Source: Wylensekiella montiformis
Lineage (GTDB): Bacteria; Bacillota; Negativicutes; Selenomonadales; Selenomonadaceae
Reading direction: 5' to 3'
DNA: 64,000 bases
NCBI RefSeq assembly: GCF_009697385.1
Contig: NZ_VUNL01000008.1
Span: 62,001-126,000, forward strand
This document shows positions 44,170 to 52,527 of the stretch, piece by piece. A program made the translations under genes and the position numbers. Position 1 is the stretch's first letter. Each line of letters begins with the position of its first letter. The notes beneath the pieces were generated by a model, which made no database searches, was not told the origin of the DNA, and saw nothing but the letters and a program-made list of their open reading frames with translations.

Positions 44170-44198
44170 ATTATATCATTGCCCGAAAGATAATGCAA
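44170..44198 (-). promoter_or_regulatory. promoter of amtB
   Basis: Minus strand TTGCAT (44193-44198), 17-base spacer, TATAAT (44170-44175). It lies within the last codons of cbiT. Confidence 0.68.
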
Positions 44199-44775
44199 CG
44201 TTTTTCTCGGCAGTGACCAAATAAATCGGGTTTTCTGCCCTGGCCATATCATACGGCCCCACCTGACGCAGGCGATTGACCTGAACCTGAACGGCTTCAT
44301 AAGAAAACATCCTGTCATGGGTACGGAAATAATCGATACCGGCCAAAAGAGTCTGAACGGTAATACAATTCAATACGACACGCCCCCCCGCTTTCAGCCG
44401 GGATGATACCACATCCAGAATCGGCGAAAGGCGCTGCCCGCTGCCGCCGATCAGGACAGCATCCGCCTGCGGAAGCTCATCCATGCCATCCGGCGCCTCG
44501 GTCTCAATGGCCGTCACATTCGGAACCGAAAAATTCGAGGCATTGGCCCGGATCAGCCGAATCCCATCCGGATTGCGCTCCAGCGCATAGACATGCCCCT
44601 GTGGAGCCAGCCGGGCTGCTTCTATCGACAAAGAACCAGTTCCGGCTCCAATATCATACACCACGGAATCCGGCGCGATATGCGCTTTCACCAAAGTCAG
44701 GATACGGATTTCCTGCTTTGTCATAGGCACATCGCTGCGAATAAATTCCTCATCATCGATTCCTAAAAAATACAT
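44176..44775 (-). CDS. cbiT: cobalt-precorrin-6B C15-methyltransferase (decarboxylating)
   Basis: 199 residues. SAM-binding class I fold with YDIGAGTGSLSIEAARL, LERNPDGIRLI, and GGSGQRLSPIL, as in CbiT. It methylates C15 and decarboxylates the C12 acetate side chain, the step between CbiJ and CbiC. It is separated from the main cobalamin operon by the methylamine island; the flagellin gene lies just upstream in the same direction. AGGAGGGG precedes the start. Confidence 0.93.
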   Translation of the reverse strand: MYFLGIDDEEFIRSDVPMTKQEIRILTLVKAHIAPDSVVYDIGAGTGSLSIEAARLAPQGHVYALERNPDGIRLIRANASNFSVPNVTAIETEAPDGMDELPQADAVLIGGSGQRLSPILDVVSSRLKAGGRVVLNCITVQTLLAGIDYFRTHDRMFSYEAVQVQVNRLRQVGPYDMARAENPIYLVTAEKNVALSFGQ

Positions 44776-44797
44776 TCCGTTCAGCCCCTCCTGTATG

Positions 44798-46108
44798 TCA
44801 GCTTCCCAGCAGCTTCAAAAACCAGCCTGCATTCGCATTATTCTGCGCCAGCATAGCCATGGCCGCCTGCATGAGTACATTTTCTTTGGTATATTCCAGC
44901 ATCTCCCGTGCCAGATTCGCATCCATAAGCGTCGACTGGGCATCCGTAAGATTTTCACTCTGTACGGTGAGATTGCTGATCGTATAATCCAGCCGGGACG
45001 ACATCGCACCAATGGAAGTTTGCTGATCCAGCGCCTTTTCCAATGCCTTATCCAGCACATCCATCGCTGCATTGGCGCCCTCCCGCGTCGTGACATTGAG
45101 CACCGATCCATCCTTCCCCCGTAGTCCCAGTGCGCGTGAACTCATATCTCCGAGCGAAATCTTCATGCTCTGGTTTGCATCCGCTCCGATCTGCATAGTC
45201 AAAGATCCGTCGCTGCGTGAATCTTTGGCCTGAATACTCTCAGAAAAAGCATCCAGCACGCTGTTTACAGACTTCTTCATCTGACCACGACTGTCACAAA
45301 TGCCAATCGTAAAACCAGAAATCATGCCGTCTGTGCCTTTATCCCCGGCCCGGACCGAAATAGCCGGTTCTCCATCAACCGTATGAACGGCTTCACCGCT
45401 GGAATCCATGCCGATCTCGGAAGTATCGCTCATGTCAGCCACATCGAATACATCGCCATGGATCGCATTCATCTGCCTGAAAATATCCGACACCGTCGTA
45501 TCCTTGACCGAATAACTGGCCGAATACGTTTTGCCATCCTTGACATAGGAAACCTGAACCGTATCATCCGGCTGGATATTCAGCGCACGGCCGTCACGGC
45601 GCATAAGATCTGTCAGTTTGTCAGAAAGCTTTGTTCCTGTATCCAGCTGACGATTGGAAAAGGCCTGCGCTGTCTCCTGGGAAAGCCCGGCCCGCGAGCC
45701 ATCCAGCAAATACTTTCCGTTATAGGTTACCAGCGCATCGTCATCGATCTGATCTGCATATTGATCGAACAGCTTCTGAATGGTCTGGCGGTCCGTTGTG
45801 GTCGCCGTATCACTTGCCGCCTCAATGGCCTTTTCTTTCAGCGTGCGCAGGATATCTACCGTCGAGCTGATGCCGCCTTCCGCTACCTTGAGCAGACTTT
45901 TCGACTGCTGCGCATTGCGGCTGGCTGCATCAAGTCCCCGGATACGCACATCCATGCGCTGTCCGATCGCCCACCCCGCCGGATCATCGGCTACGCTGTT
46001 AATACGCAGTCCGGTAGAGATACGGCGCATATGCTGTGCCATACTCGCAGCATGCTGATTCATGGTATTCAGCATGCCGAGCGACAGCACATAATTGTTG
46101 ATCATCAT
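44798..46108 (-). CDS. flagellin
   Basis: 436 residues. Conserved N-terminal D0/D1 coiled coil (RRISTGLRINSVADDPAGWAI) and C-terminal D1/D0 (SSRLDYTISNLTVQSENL, AREMLEYTKENVLMQAA, MLAQNN). The central part is a variable surface domain. It polymerises into the filament after export by the flagellar type III system; no other flagellar gene is in the window, so it is an isolated locus. I start at MMINNYVLS after AAGGAGG. A convincing sigma-28 promoter was not found. Confidence 0.95.
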   Translation of the reverse strand: MMINNYVLSLGMLNTMNQHAASMAQHMRRISTGLRINSVADDPAGWAIGQRMDVRIRGLDAASRNAQQSKSLLKVAEGGISSTVDILRTLKEKAIEAASDTATTTDRQTIQKLFDQYADQIDDDALVTYNGKYLLDGSRAGLSQETAQAFSNRQLDTGTKLSDKLTDLMRRDGRALNIQPDDTVQVSYVKDGKTYSASYSVKDTTVSDIFRQMNAIHGDVFDVADMSDTSEIGMDSSGEAVHTVDGEPAISVRAGDKGTDGMISGFTIGICDSRGQMKKSVNSVLDAFSESIQAKDSRSDGSLTMQIGADANQSMKISLGDMSSRALGLRGKDGSVLNVTTREGANAAMDVLDKALEKALDQQTSIGAMSSRLDYTISNLTVQSENLTDAQSTLMDANLAREMLEYTKENVLMQAAMAMLAQNNANAGWFLKLLGS

Positions 46109-46173
46109 ATAGCAGCCTCCTTGCTCTATAAACGACAATCTCCCTCTCCTTATGTATATCGTCGATTTTTCTC

Positions 46174-46221
46174 AAAAAAATAAATCCGGACCAATCCATT
46201 TTACCTGATTTGTCCGGATTT
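46174..46221 (-). terminator. terminator of the biotin operon
   Basis: Minus strand AAATCCGGAC pairs with GTCCGGATTT, followed by ATTTTTTT, between bioA and the flagellin gene. Confidence 0.65.
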
Positions 46222-46282
46222 TTCCAGCCAGCCGCATGCACGATCTTTTTTCCGTTCCCTCCTCTTAGAAAGGGGACCCTTC

Positions 46283-47635
46283 TTATGTTTCCGGCAGAAT
46301 ATCACAAAGCGCCCGATGCGCAGCTTCAATAGCCTGAGTAAGCTCCTCTCGCGTGATATTGAGCGGCGGATTGAAGTAAAGGACATCGCCAAGAGGCCGC
46401 AGAATCAGTCCATATTCCAGCGCCTTTTTGTAAATCGCATAACCTGTGCGCCGCGCGGGATCCAATGGCGCTTTCGTTTCAGGATCCCGGACCAGCTCTA
46501 TCGCATGAATCAGTCCGATATGCCGAATCTCCCCCACATTCGGGTGATGCCCAAAGGCCCGATCCATTTCCCGGGTCAACCAGGATGCCGTCTGCCCGGC
46601 CTTCTGCAAAATATGCTGTTCGCGCAAAACCTTCTGTACCGCCAGCGCTGCTGCACATCCTAGCGGATTGCCGGCATAAGTATGACTATGCAGAAACGCT
46701 TTCCCCTCGCTGTAATCCGCGTAAAACGCATCGTAAATCTCTTCGGTCACACAAGTTATCGACATAGGCAGGTACCCGCCGGTCAGCCCCTTGGACAAAC
46801 ACAGAATGTCCGGAGATATTTCCGCCTGATCACAGGCAAACATCGTACCGGTCCGTCCGAATCCCGTCGCGATCTCATCGCAGATCAGCCGGACATCGTA
46901 GCGGTCGCACAGCATTCTCAGCTTCTTCAGATACAAAGGCGGGTAAATACGCATACCGGCGCTTCCCTGCAGCAGCGGCTCTACAATCATCGCCGCCGTT
47001 TCTCCGGCATGTTCCCGGAATGCGTTCTCTGCAGCAGCAAAACACTCACAGCTGCACGTTTCACGCGTCTTCCCATACGGGCAGCGATAACAATCCGGCG
47101 CCTCCACATGAATGTTGTCCATCATCATGGGCTGATACATCTTCGCATAAAGATCCATGCTGCCCACGGATAGCGCGCCAATCGTCTCGCCATGATATCC
47201 CTCCGTCAAACACATGAAGCGCTTTTTCTGCGGTTTTCCGCTCTGCAGATAATACTGAAAACACATTTTCAACGCACACTCCACAGCCGAAGATCCATTG
47301 TCGTTGAAATGAAATTTCCGGATTTTAGGCGGCGTGATCTCAGCCAGCCGTTCGGCCAGCTCAATAGCCGGCCGATGCGCGAAATTGGCAAAAATAACAT
47401 GTTCCAGCCGATCCAGCTGGTCCCGGATCGCCGCGTTAATATCCGGATTGCAATGTCCCAGCAGATTAGCCCACCAGGAGCTCACAATATCAAGATACCG
47501 CTTGCCATAAATATCATAAAGCCAGACCCCCTGCCCATGATCGATAACCATCGGCGGCAATGTTTCATAATCTTTCATCTGCGAACAGGGATGCCAGATA
47601 TATCGCAAATCGCGTTCTTCCATGGTCAAAGCCAT
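46283..47635 (-). CDS. bioA: adenosylmethionine--8-amino-7-oxononanoate aminotransferase
   Basis: 450 residues, PLP class III aminotransferase. WHPCSQMKDYE near the N-terminus and SSWWANLLGH are BioA-specific; the PLP lysine is in LCLSKGLTGGYLPMS and the Asp in ICDEIATGFGRTG. It makes 7,8-diaminononanoate (DAPA) from KAPA. A short Cys-rich insert (CYRCPYGKTRETCSCEC) is a feature of some Firmicute BioA. I start at MALTMEERD after GGAGGAGGAAAG. Follows bioD. Confidence 0.93.
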   Translation of the reverse strand: MALTMEERDLRYIWHPCSQMKDYETLPPMVIDHGQGVWLYDIYGKRYLDIVSSWWANLLGHCNPDINAAIRDQLDRLEHVIFANFAHRPAIELAERLAEITPPKIRKFHFNDNGSSAVECALKMCFQYYLQSGKPQKKRFMCLTEGYHGETIGALSVGSMDLYAKMYQPMMMDNIHVEAPDCYRCPYGKTRETCSCECFAAAENAFREHAGETAAMIVEPLLQGSAGMRIYPPLYLKKLRMLCDRYDVRLICDEIATGFGRTGTMFACDQAEISPDILCLSKGLTGGYLPMSITCVTEEIYDAFYADYSEGKAFLHSHTYAGNPLGCAAALAVQKVLREQHILQKAGQTASWLTREMDRAFGHHPNVGEIRHIGLIHAIELVRDPETKAPLDPARRTGYAIYKKALEYGLILRPLGDVLYFNPPLNITREELTQAIEAAHRALCDILPET

Positions 47636-47654
47636 ACGTTCTTTCCTCCTCCGT

Positions 47655-48341
47655 TCATCGATAAAGCGCAGCCAGCCTGTCTGGATCCATATCAAGTTCC
47701 TTGTCTCCATCCTGAACAAAGGCCAAAACAGGAATCCCTGTAATCTCCTCGATCATCCTGGCATTGTCCTCTTCCATGATATTCCCCGGATGATAATGAT
47801 TGAATATCACACCCGGAATCCCTATTGCCCGCGCTCTGAGATGCTCAATGGTCAGCACCGCCGCATTAATCGTGCCAAGCCCGGCGTCGGCCACAATCAA
47901 CGCGTCGAGATCCAGACGCTTCACCAGATCATCGAGGATCACATGCTGCTGATCATCCCAGCGCAGAGGACATATAATACCGCCGCTTCCCTCCATCGTC
48001 AGATAATCATACTTTTCCCGTGCCCACCGGAAATCCGCCTCCACACGGGAAAAATCAATGGGCGTATGATTCAGACGCGCGGCCAGATGCGGCGATACGG
48101 CCTCGCGATAGACATAGGAAACAAGATGCGGTATCTTCTCTCCGATTTCCGCCATCTGATTGACATAAACGGCATCGCCCGGCTGAAGCTCCCCCTGATC
48201 ATCCGGCTCAGCACCGGAAAGCGCTGCCTTATAGTACCCGGCATTTCGGCCGGACTGACGAAGATGCCGGACAATAAGCCCGGTCACATACGTTTTGCCG
48301 ACATCGGTTCCTGTTCCCGTAATGAACAATGCTTTCCCCAT
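47655..48341 (-). CDS. bioD: dethiobiotin synthase
   Basis: 228 residues, P-loop amidoligase: FITGTGTDVGKTYVTGL at residues 6-22, the substrate Lys in AGYYKAALSG, and MEGSGGIICPL. It carboxylates DAPA with CO2 and ATP to form dethiobiotin. Located between bioY and bioA. bioB and bioF are not in the window, so the pathway is completed elsewhere or uses imported intermediates. Confidence 0.93.
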   Translation of the reverse strand: MGKALFITGTGTDVGKTYVTGLIVRHLRQSGRNAGYYKAALSGAEPDDQGELQPGDAVYVNQMAEIGEKIPHLVSYVYREAVSPHLAARLNHTPIDFSRVEADFRWAREKYDYLTMEGSGGIICPLRWDDQQHVILDDLVKRLDLDALIVADAGLGTINAAVLTIEHLRARAIGIPGVIFNHYHPGNIMEEDNARMIEEITGIPVLAFVQDGDKELDMDPDRLAALYR

Positions 48342-48347
48342 CCTGAA

Positions 48348-48944
48348 TTACACTTCCTTTACCGCATAAGCTTTGGACTTTTCCACTGCCGGCACAGCCA
48401 GCCATATCCCCGCATGGAAACAGCGAAGTCCCAATCCCGCTGCGGCCATACACAACAGGAAATCCGGACCCGCCTGTAAAATCCCGCAATAAAAAATAGC
48501 AGCCCACAAAGTAATCGGCGCATCGGCGACATAATTCGAGAACACATAAAACCAACTGATACCGATCAGGTACACGATCACCATGCCGCCGAAATTTACA
48601 GCCAGCAGCCGCCGGAACGACACCGGACGGAATCTCCGTGCATAGCGGCCGCAAAACCATGCCTGCAAAATGAAACCAAGCAGATACCCGAACGTCGGCT
48701 GCAGTACATATCCTGGGCCTCCGCCGGATGCAAAAACCGGAATACCGGCCAATCCCATCAGAACATATCCCCCGACAGCAGCCGCCCCCATCTGTTCCCC
48801 CAGCAGCAATCCTGCCAGCAAGGTAAATAAAAATTGCAGCGTATAAACATCCGTGCCAACAGGAATCCGGATAAATGTCCCCACTGTAATCAAGGCGACA
48901 AACAGGGCACAAAGCACCAGTTCCCGTACCTCAAGCTTCTTCAT
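48348..48944 (-). CDS. bioY: biotin transporter substrate-binding component
   Basis: 198 residues with about six helices. The family signature GGYVLMGLAGIPVFA...GPGYVLQPTFGYLLGF is intact. BioY is the S-component that binds biotin, alone or with an ECF energising module. First gene of bioY-bioD-bioA, directly behind a BirA-type operator, so uptake and synthesis are co-repressed by biotin. Confidence 0.94.
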   Translation of the reverse strand: MKKLEVRELVLCALFVALITVGTFIRIPVGTDVYTLQFLFTLLAGLLLGEQMGAAAVGGYVLMGLAGIPVFASGGGPGYVLQPTFGYLLGFILQAWFCGRYARRFRPVSFRRLLAVNFGGMVIVYLIGISWFYVFSNYVADAPITLWAAIFYCGILQAGPDFLLCMAAAGLGLRCFHAGIWLAVPAVEKSKAYAVKEV

Positions 48945-49010
48945 GAATTTTCCTCTCCTCTCTTCACAAAAGAACCATCACGCTCTTTACCATACGCCTT
49001 TCCCCTTTCA

Positions 49011-49042
49011 TTGTCAACCTATTTTATATTTTAAGTTAACTA
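49011..49042 (-). promoter_or_regulatory. BirA-type biotin operator over the bioY promoter
   Basis: TTGTCAAC-N16-GTTAACTA matches the dyad bound by biotinyl-AMP-BirA. On the minus strand the promoter TTGGCT-17-TATAAA runs through it, so binding would block transcription of bioY-bioD-bioA. Confidence 0.75.
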
Positions 49043-49084
49043 TAAAGCCAACCGTTTAAAACAAAACGCATAGCGCAGCAATCG

Positions 49085-49131
49085 CCGTTCCCAATAAGAC
49101 AAACATCAGACACGAATCAAGCTGGGAACGG
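49085..49131. repeat. inverted repeat in the bioY-symporter intergenic region
   Basis: CCGTTCCCA (49085-49093) and TGGGAACGG (49123-49131) are exact inverted copies 29 bases apart. The rest of 49043-49213 shows no gene; the repeat could be a weak hairpin or a mobile-element edge. Confidence 0.35.
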
Positions 49132-49213
49132 GCCGGCGATACAATGGCCCCCATCATCCCAATCCAAGGCAAAACCATGCACTGGGACGGAAGAAAAAAT
49201 CATCCGCCTGTAA

Positions 49214-49242
49214 TGGACATTTTAAGAAAACTCTGTTAAAAT
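49214..49242 (+). promoter_or_regulatory. promoter of the symporter gene
   Basis: TGGACA (49214-49219), 17-base spacer, TAAAAT (49237-49242), 66 bases before the ATG. Confidence 0.6.
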
Positions 49243-49308
49243 AGGAAAGACGAAACAATACTTGGCAGCCGGGAGTCTTATTTTATCCGTTGAGGGAGGA
49301 ATTATCCA

Positions 49309-50547
49309 ATGGAAAACACAAAAAAATCCGGCATGAGTCTGGACAGACTCGGCATCTGGATCATCGGCGCCACCGTTCTCGGTGCTGTTGTCGGACTGCT
49401 TATGGGAAAGCCAGCCCACATGTTCGCGCCAATGGGCAACTTGTTCATGCAGCTCATCAAAATGGTTGTCGTCCCACTCGTCCTGTTCTCGCTGATCGGC
49501 GGTGCTGCCTCGCTGGGGAAATCGAGCAGCGCGGGCAAGATCGGCGCTCTGACTTTTGTATACTACGGCATAACCACAGCCGTCGCGGTCATGCTCGGAC
49601 TGCTTTTCAGCGAACTGTTCAAGCCGGGACTCGGCATTGACATGGCTTCCCTGTCCAGTGCCGCCATTCAGGTAGACCACATAGAGGAAAGCACCAAAAT
49701 CCCCGGGTTCTGGGAAACGGTGACCGGTTTCGTACCAGCCAATCCGTTCAAAGCGCTCGTTGACGGCAATATCCTGCAAATCATCGTGTTTGCCATGTTC
49801 ATGGGATTTGCCGCTACCTATTTAGACGGAAAGAAAAAAGAGTTTCTTTTGAATTTCTTTAACTTCATGACCGAGCTCTTTATCAAAATCATGACGGCCA
49901 TCATGTATATCGCTCCGATCGGCGTATTCTGCCTCATGGCCGATGCCACAGGTACATTCGGATACAGCGTACTCATGAAAATCCTGTACCTTATCATCCT
50001 CTATGTCATCGTTCTGGCTATTGTTACCTACGGCATGATCGGCGGGTCTGTCGCATTGTTCTCCAAATGCACAACGTACAAGCAATTCTTCAAGAGCATG
50101 TGGAAGGTTCAGGTTTTCGCCTTTTCCACCGCTTCTTCGATGGCTACTCTGCCGCTCAATATGAACACGGTCACTACCGAGCTTGGTGTCTCCAAGGAAA
50201 CGACTTCTTTCGCCCTGCCGCTCGGCGCCACGATCAACATGAATGGCAATGCGGCTTACTATGCCATGGCCGCAACCTTCATCGCACAAATGTATGGTAT
50301 GGATCTCTCCTTTGCTCAGTATGTAGCCATCATCATCACCAGCACCCTCGGCGCAGTTGGACAGGCTGGCGTTCCGGGGCCGACGCTTCTTGTCGTCGCC
50401 GTTCTCGTATCGGCAAACATCCCGATTGATGCCCTGCCGATTCTCTTCGGCGTCGACCGTATCTTCGATATGCTCCGCACTGCCGTCAATATCACCGGCG
50501 ACGCAGCCTGCGCTACAATCGTAGACCAGTTCCGCCAAAAAGCCTGA
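49309..50547 (+). CDS. dicarboxylate/amino acid:cation symporter (DAACS family)
   Basis: 412 residues, about eight helices plus two re-entrant loops. FSTASSMATLPLNM (serine-rich HP1 tip), GATINMNGNAAYYA (the NMDGT-like motif in TM7) and GAVGQAGVPGP (HP2) are hallmarks of the GltP/DctA/GltT family. It takes up glutamate, aspartate or C4-dicarboxylates with Na+ or H+. The NMDGT motif reads NMNGN, seen in some serine/dicarboxylate members, so the substrate is uncertain. GAGGGAGGA precedes the start. Single-gene unit ended by a long convergent hairpin. Confidence 0.92.
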   Translation: MENTKKSGMSLDRLGIWIIGATVLGAVVGLLMGKPAHMFAPMGNLFMQLIKMVVVPLVLFSLIGGAASLGKSSSAGKIGALTFVYYGITTAVAVMLGLLFSELFKPGLGIDMASLSSAAIQVDHIEESTKIPGFWETVTGFVPANPFKALVDGNILQIIVFAMFMGFAATYLDGKKKEFLLNFFNFMTELFIKIMTAIMYIAPIGVFCLMADATGTFGYSVLMKILYLIILYVIVLAIVTYGMIGGSVALFSKCTTYKQFFKSMWKVQVFAFSTASSMATLPLNMNTVTTELGVSKETTSFALPLGATINMNGNAAYYAMAATFIAQMYGMDLSFAQYVAIIITSTLGAVGQAGVPGPTLLVVAVLVSANIPIDALPILFGVDRIFDMLRTAVNITGDAACATIVDQFRQKA

Positions 50548-50648
50548 TCCAGAAGCGTCATTGCTGCTGTTGCACATGATTCACGCGATCAAGCCCGCGC
50601 AGCCTTTGGCATGATAAATCTTACGGGCTCGCAAGAAAATATATCATC

Positions 50649-50709
50649 CCAATAGAAGAGAGCACGGCCTGCTGCTTTAAAAGCAGCAGGCCGTGCTCTC
50701 TTCTATTGG
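50649..50709. terminator. perfect 61-nt convergent terminator
   Basis: Arms from CCAATAGAAG inward to CTGCTTT pair without mismatch around a three-base centre. It separates the plus-strand symporter from the minus-strand cbiD-cbiE and would serve both. Confidence 0.75.
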
Positions 50710-50757
50710 ATGGATTTCTTCTCACCGTCTACCTCAGGCAGGCTGGACGCACCTCGC

Positions 50758-51402
50758 TTAACCTTCCACGATCAGGATGCCATGTCCGGTTTCCGGCAGA
50801 GAGACGGATTCCCTCAGCGTAGTGGTACGGATAGTCTCATCCTCATAGGTCAGGCGGGCACAGATGTGAAGCTTCGCTGTATCGGGCCAGCCCTGCTCCA
50901 TCAGAATAGGCGGAATCGTCCGCGAAGTGTACTTCCCGTCAGTCAGCATGCCGATGGTGCGGCCCGGCTGATAGGTCAATTGCTCCGCTGCCGGACGGCG
51001 GCCGTGAAAGCTCACCAGCTGCGCATCATGCCAGGGAAGCGCTAAACGGGAAAACGCCATCTGCATGGCGCTGATCCCCGGAATGACCTGAATCGGCTCG
51101 TGCGGAAAATAGCGGCGCAGTGCATCGAGCAGCGAGTAATATCCGGGATCGCCGGATACCATGACGACAACGTCATGCTGTTCCAGTTCTCTGCGCACAA
51201 ACTCCATGACACCGGGAATATCCCCGGCTATGACCATCGTATGCTGCCGCCCGCTTTCCGCAAACTGTGCCAAAGCACGACGTCCGCCGGCCAAAGCTTT
51301 TGCTCCCCGGATCGCGTCCCGCGCTGCCGGAATCATATAGTCCGGATTTCCCGGACCGATTCCGGCTACGATAATGCGATGCTTTATTGCGGAAGATTCC
51401 AT
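50758..51402 (-). CDS. cbiE: cobalt-precorrin-7 C5-methyltransferase
   Basis: 214 residues, tetrapyrrole methylase fold: VAGIGPGNPDYMIPAA at the N-terminus, MVSGDPGYYSLLDAL and VIPGISAMQMAFSRL. CbiE is the C5 methylase partner of CbiT; here the two are unfused and 6 kb apart. It overlaps cbiD by 19 bases and ends the long minus-strand run. Confidence 0.93.
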   Translation of the reverse strand: MESSAIKHRIIVAGIGPGNPDYMIPAARDAIRGAKALAGGRRALAQFAESGRQHTMVIAGDIPGVMEFVRRELEQHDVVVMVSGDPGYYSLLDALRRYFPHEPIQVIPGISAMQMAFSRLALPWHDAQLVSFHGRRPAAEQLTYQPGRTIGMLTDGKYTSRTIPPILMEQGWPDTAKLHICARLTYEDETIRTTTLRESVSLPETGHGILIVEG

Positions 51403-52496
51403 GAAAATTCCTCCCCGATTGCCTTTGCCTTCTCATCCAATCCCAGCAGATCGCCGGTCAAAGTCACCATGACTGCACCAACGGTCATTTTCCCGAAAAG
51501 ATAGCGCTCCGACCGAATACCTGCCCGTTCTGCCAGCACCCGGCAGACGGTATCGCGCAGACCAGCTGCCGTCAGCACAGACAAGGCATCTTCCGTCGTA
51601 TTCGACGACAGGACAGCCTGTACGCCCTGCTGATCCAGTCCGGCAGCGGCTGCATAAGCGGCCATGGTTTCCAGCCTTCCGTCGGCAATGCGGTTATGTG
51701 TATAAAATACGCCAGCCGCCACCTTGCTGAGCTTGCCGATATGACCAAACAGCATCACACGCCGGATATGGCGCTCCGCAGCCGCCTCCAGCATAAAGCC
51801 GATAAAATTACTGGTCTGGATAATGGCCTGCTGCGGCAGGCCCCATGACAAGGCAATGCGCTCGCCGATTTTGCCCGGCACAAAGATCAGATCCTGAAAG
51901 CCTGCTGCCCGCGCCACATCAATCTGCGGTACAAGAGAATTTCGGAATCCTTCCTCAGACATAGGCCGCAGTACGCCTGTCGTACCGATGACAGACAGAC
52001 CGCCCTCTACGCCAAGGACCGGATTCAGTGTATGACGAGCCAGTTCCTTCCCAGCGGGGATCGCAATCGTAACCTCCAACGGCACCTGATCCGTGCCCAG
52101 CACATCCGCCACAACGCGCCGGATAAGCTGCCGCGGCCCCGGATTAATGGAAGGTTCACCGACAGGAACGGAAAGGCCCGGTTTCGTCACCGTCCCAATT
52201 CCTTCACCGGCCCGGAAATGAATCTCCGGCGGCCTACAGGAAATGTGGCGTACCCTCGTAAATACCGATACACCGTCAGTAATGTCCGGGTCATCGCCTG
52301 AACACTTCACCACTTCTGCCTGCCATCCCTCCCGGGTCTGCCGGACATCCTTTACGGGGATAGTCAGCGGCGTTCCGTCGAGCGCAATAAGTTCGACGAT
52401 TTGCCAGGATTCCCCGGCTTCGCACAGCAGAGCCGCCTTGACTCCGGCCGCCGCACAGGCGCCAGTCGTATAGCCGCTTCTGAGTTTCTTTTTCAA
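51384..52496 (-). CDS. cbiD: cobalt-precorrin-5B C1-methyltransferase
   Basis: 370 residues. KLRSGYTTGACAAAGVKAAL at the N-terminus is diagnostic, with TKPGLSVPVGEPSINPGPR and GTTGVLRPMSEE further on. CbiD methylates C1 in the anaerobic pathway. The start is a TTG behind AGGGGGCGGGACGT. It follows a membrane-protein gene that ends in TAG, in a different frame. Confidence 0.95.
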   Translation of the reverse strand: MKKKLRSGYTTGACAAAGVKAALLCEAGESWQIVELIALDGTPLTIPVKDVRQTREGWQAEVVKCSGDDPDITDGVSVFTRVRHISCRPPEIHFRAGEGIGTVTKPGLSVPVGEPSINPGPRQLIRRVVADVLGTDQVPLEVTIAIPAGKELARHTLNPVLGVEGGLSVIGTTGVLRPMSEEGFRNSLVPQIDVARAAGFQDLIFVPGKIGERIALSWGLPQQAIIQTSNFIGFMLEAAAERHIRRVMLFGHIGKLSKVAAGVFYTHNRIADGRLETMAAYAAAAGLDQQGVQAVLSSNTTEDALSVLTAAGLRDTVCRVLAERAGIRSERYLFGKMTVGAVMVTLTGDLLGLDEKAKAIGEEFSWNLPQ

Positions 52497-52527
52497 ACGT
52501 CCCGCCCCCTGCCTGTATGGACAGATT

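Noticed and set aside
42742-44193. 483-codon open frame on the plus strand across amtB
   Set aside because: It is antisense to a clear AmtB with all pore motifs; the translation is His/Arg/Gln-rich low-information sequence typical of the reverse strand of a membrane-protein gene.
27201-44198. the four leaders as T-box riboswitches
   Set aside because: No T-box sequence, no specifier loop, and the leaders are too short (under about 110 nt).
46108-46175. sigma-28 promoter before the flagellin gene
   Set aside because: GACGATAT resembles part of a sigma-28 -10, but no TAAA-type -35 lies at the right distance.
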